Positions 48,731-50,588 of a stretch of 50,588 nucleotides of DNA are shown here, one piece after another (positions within the stretch are counted from its first letter, which is position 1; every line of letters starts with the position of its first letter). A model generated the notes under the pieces. It worked only from the letters and a program-made list of their open reading frames with translations, was not told where the DNA came from and made no database searches. The position numbers and the translations under genes were made by a program. The stretch is taken from contig JAUJNC010000025.1 in the NCBI GenBank assembly GCA_030446525.1, positions 1 through 50,588 on the forward strand, written 5' to 3'. The stretch is from Armatimonadaceae bacterium (GTDB lineage Bacteria > Armatimonadota > Armatimonadia > Armatimonadales > Armatimonadaceae).

Positions 48731-50588
48731 GACAGGCTCCCTTTCGTGTTGAGGTCCGCGGTTGACACCGCCACGACCACCTCGGTCCCCCGGCCGGGTC
48801 GGCTGGTGATCGTTAACTGGCCGCCCATGCCCTCGGCCCGCTCGCGCATGCCGGTCAGGCCGAAGCCGTCGGAAGTGACCGCCAGGTGAGGCTCGAAGCC
48901 TTGCCCGTCGTCCTGCACCGACAGCCGCACCTGCTCGGGTCCGAAGCAAAGCTCGACGCCTATCGCACTTGCCCGGGCATGTTTAAGGGCGTTGGTCAGC
49001 GCCTCCAGGCCGATGCGCAAAAGGTTGTTCTCGACATCGGTGGGCAGGGGGCGCGGGCTGCCATGGACGTGAAACTCCGCCGGGATGGGCGTGCCCTGCG
49101 TCATCTGCTCGATGTGGTGTGTCAAGGCGTCGGGCAACCCGCTACGCTCCAGGGCCCGGGGATGCAGCGCCCGCACCGAGCGGCGGGCCTCTATCAGGCT
49201 CTCGCGGGCCTGGTCGCGCGCCCGGACGAGGTGGCCCCGCGCCTTCTCGGATACCTCTGTTAGTTCGTATTGTGCGGCTTCCAGCTGGACCAGGATGCCG
49301 GTGAAGCCCTGGGCCAGTGTGTCGTGGATCTCTCTGGCCATGCGGTTGCGCTCCGCAAGCACCGCGGCTTGCTGCCCCTGCTCGGCCAGGCGGGTCATCC
49401 GCACCGCCAGCGTCGCCTGCTGGGCCAGCGCCTGGGCCAACTCGATCTCCTCGGGCCGATAGCGGCGCTTGTCGCCGCTACAGATGCTGAGCGCACCTAT
49501 CACTTCATCGCCGAGGAGCAGGGGCGTCAGGAGCAAGGCCTGCACCCCCCGAGACAGCAGCCACTCGCGATCCGTCAGGCGCGGATCTTCGGCGATATTC
49601 TCGACCACAAGGGGCTGGCGGGTGCGGGCCATCACGTCGTCGGACAATCTGGACCCGGCCGCGGCGGAAAAGTCGGGATGCTCTTTCGTCCGTATGCGCC
49701 CGTCGTCGTAAGCTATGTTGGGGAGCCAGGTATCCTCCGCCTCGTCGCATAGCCAAAGACAAACCCAGCGAGACTGCGACAGTTCGGCAACGTTGGCCAC
49801 CACCTGCCCCAGGAACGTTTCCAGGTCGGGCTCGGCCGTAAGCGCTTTGAGCATATGCGTCAGCGCCGTCGTCCGCCCGCGCAAAACGTGCTCGGCCCGC
49901 TTGCGCTCGGTGATGTCGACCACATAAGCGACCCCGTTCTGCTGGGACCCCTTCAAAAGGGCGGAGCCGACCAGGACCGGGACGCGGCTGCCATCCTTGC
50001 GGATGTATTCTTTCTCAAAAGGCGTACAAACACCGGAAGTCCTGAGCTGCTCGACCGCCTGATCACTTAGGTGTCGGTACTCCGGCGGCGTCATCTCGTC
50101 CCAGCGCACTTGTCCGGAAAGCAAGTCCTCGCGCGTGTAGCCCACCATCCGGAGGAAGGCGTCATTGGCGTCCACGATGTCGCCGTTGAGATCCGATAGG
50201 ATCATCCCGACGATGCTGGAGTCGACCAGCCCCCGCAGCCGTGCTTCGCTTTCTCGCAGCGCCTCCTGGACCCGGTGGCGCTCGATCGCCGTGGCAAGCA
50301 CATTGGCGACGGCCTGAAGGAAGTAGATATCGTCTTCGGTGAACCTGCGCCGCCGGGTCGTGTGGGCGCCCAGGACGCCGAAGGGACGCTTGGCTTGGCC
50401 GCCCGGCCCCTGGATGAGGACGCTCATGCCGCTGACCACCCCGTGCTCGTGCAGCAGCGGCGGGCCGCTGAAGCGGGCCTCCACGCGCAGATCCTCGACG
50501 ATCACCGGACTGGCTGACAGCAACGTGTAGCCCGCCTGCGAGTCGCGCCCGGCGCCCACCGTTCCCCGGCCCACCAACCCGTCGCGCC
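48727..50588 (-). CDS. Sensor histidine kinase, GAF-PAS-GAF-HisKA_3-HATPase (5' end outside the window)
   Basis: Open to the window edge, so the N-terminus is missing. Order of domains: the end of a GAF ('LLHEHGVVSGMSVLI', 'RPFGVLGAHTTRRRRFTEDD'), PAS (about 110-225: 'SIVGMILSDLNGDIVDANDA'), a second GAF (about 240-390: 'VQALLLTPLLLGDEVIGALS'), the HisKA_3 dimerisation box 'NRMAREIHDTLAQGFTGILV' (phosphorylated His) and HATPase ('IGLEALTNALKHARASAIGV', 'LSVQDDGQGFEPH', 'GFGLTGMRERAEGMGG'). It phosphorylates the response regulator encoded next. The class resembles oxygen/redox or light-responsive NarL-type kinases, but no cofactor motif was identified. Confidence 0.92.
   Translation of the reverse strand, partial: RDGLVGRGTVGAGRDSQAGYTLLSASPVIVEDLRVEARFSGPPLLHEHGVVSGMSVLIQGPGGQAKRPFGVLGAHTTRRRRFTEDDIYFLQAVANVLATAIERHRVQEALRESEARLRGLVDSSIVGMILSDLNGDIVDANDAFLRMVGYTREDLLSGQVRWDEMTPPEYRHLSDQAVEQLRTSGVCTPFEKEYIRKDGSRVPVLVGSALLKGSQQNGVAYVVDITERKRAEHVLRGRTTALTHMLKALTAEPDLETFLGQVVANVAELSQSRWVCLWLCDEAEDTWLPNIAYDDGRIRTKEHPDFSAAAGSRLSDDVMARTRQPLVVENIAEDPRLTDREWLLSRGVQALLLTPLLLGDEVIGALSICSGDKRRYRPEEIELAQALAQQATLAVRMTRLAEQGQQAAVLAERNRMAREIHDTLAQGFTGILVQLEAAQYELTEVSEKARGHLVRARDQARESLIEARRSVRALHPRALERSGLPDALTHHIEQMTQGTPIPAEFHVHGSPRPLPTDVENNLLRIGLEALTNALKHARASAIGVELCFGPEQVRLSVQDDGQGFEPHLAVTSDGFGLTGMRERAEGMGGQLTITSRPGRGTEVVVAVSTADLNTKGSLS

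Overview
The window is a high-GC bacterial chromosome fragment. It most resembles an Armatimonadota or Planctomycetota-type organism, Armatimonadota being my preference. Pointers are a DUF1559-like prepilin (FTLIEL leader, 'SLNLKQISTG', Asp-Gly-His near the C-terminus), a PEP-CTERM protein, copper-amine-oxidase N-terminal domains, a DUF6785-like membrane protein, and a long MoxR/DUF58/VWA operon that includes a prenyltransferase-like alpha-barrel protein. No rRNA, tRNA or CRISPR array was seen, so the placement is an inference.

Layout. (1) 0.2-3.0 kb, plus strand: a SAM methyltransferase and a secreted TPR protein. (2) 14.5-3.1 kb, minus strand: one long operon with a DUF4175-like membrane/coiled-coil protein, a prenyltransferase-like protein, MoxR ATPase, DUF58, a BatA-like VWA protein and a second VWA protein. 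Adjacent genes overlap or nearly touch. (3) 14.8-24.1 kb, plus strand, housekeeping: hemB (with an in-frame TAG), a glutaredoxin-like protein, cdaA-cdaR-glmM (c-di-AMP synthesis, its regulator, and phosphoglucosamine mutase), a CAP-domain protein, coaX, a tRNA-dihydrouridine synthase, and an FtsX-like permease with its ABC ATPase. (4) 29.6-24.3 kb, minus strand: the most interesting locus. It encodes a sigma-70-like factor, an HTH regulator, and a polypeptide joining an ImmA/IrrE metalloprotease domain to a UvrD-type helicase and a RecB/AddB-like nuclease domain. (5) 29.9-33.1 kb: a scrap-yard of defence and mobile genes, with an antitoxin fragment, a ParE/RelE toxin-antitoxin pair, a small helical protein, an IS with 15-bp inverted repeats sitting in a DUF6932 gene, and the last codons of an Eco57I-like methylase. 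(6) 33.1-45.1 kb: prepilin, phytanoyl-CoA dioxygenase-like, DUF6785-like, PEP-CTERM, GH1-like glycosidase, HtrA protease, and envelope proteins of OB-fold-like, PRC-barrel, copper-amine-oxidase N-domain and L,D-transpeptidase type. Almost every gene here is broken by closely spaced indels. (7) 45.1-50.6 kb, minus strand, intact: PRC/DUF2382 protein, OB-fold-like membrane protein, PAS-SpoIIE phosphatase, and a NarL-type response regulator with a multi-GAF/PAS histidine kinase that runs off the window.

How the genes may work together. In region 4 the simplest model is that the helicase-nuclease part senses or processes abnormal DNA, and the fused IrrE-like protease cleaves or inactivates the upstream HTH protein (as IrrE acts on DdrO and ImmA on ImmR), relieving control of the sigma factor and operon. 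Its position beside toxin-antitoxin and restriction remnants fits a defence or DNA-damage role. This is inference.

Caution. Frameshifts are scattered through the window and very dense at 31-45 kb. In most cases conserved protein sequence simply continues in another frame. I read these mostly as assembly indels rather than true decay, so gene borders in those parts are approximate.
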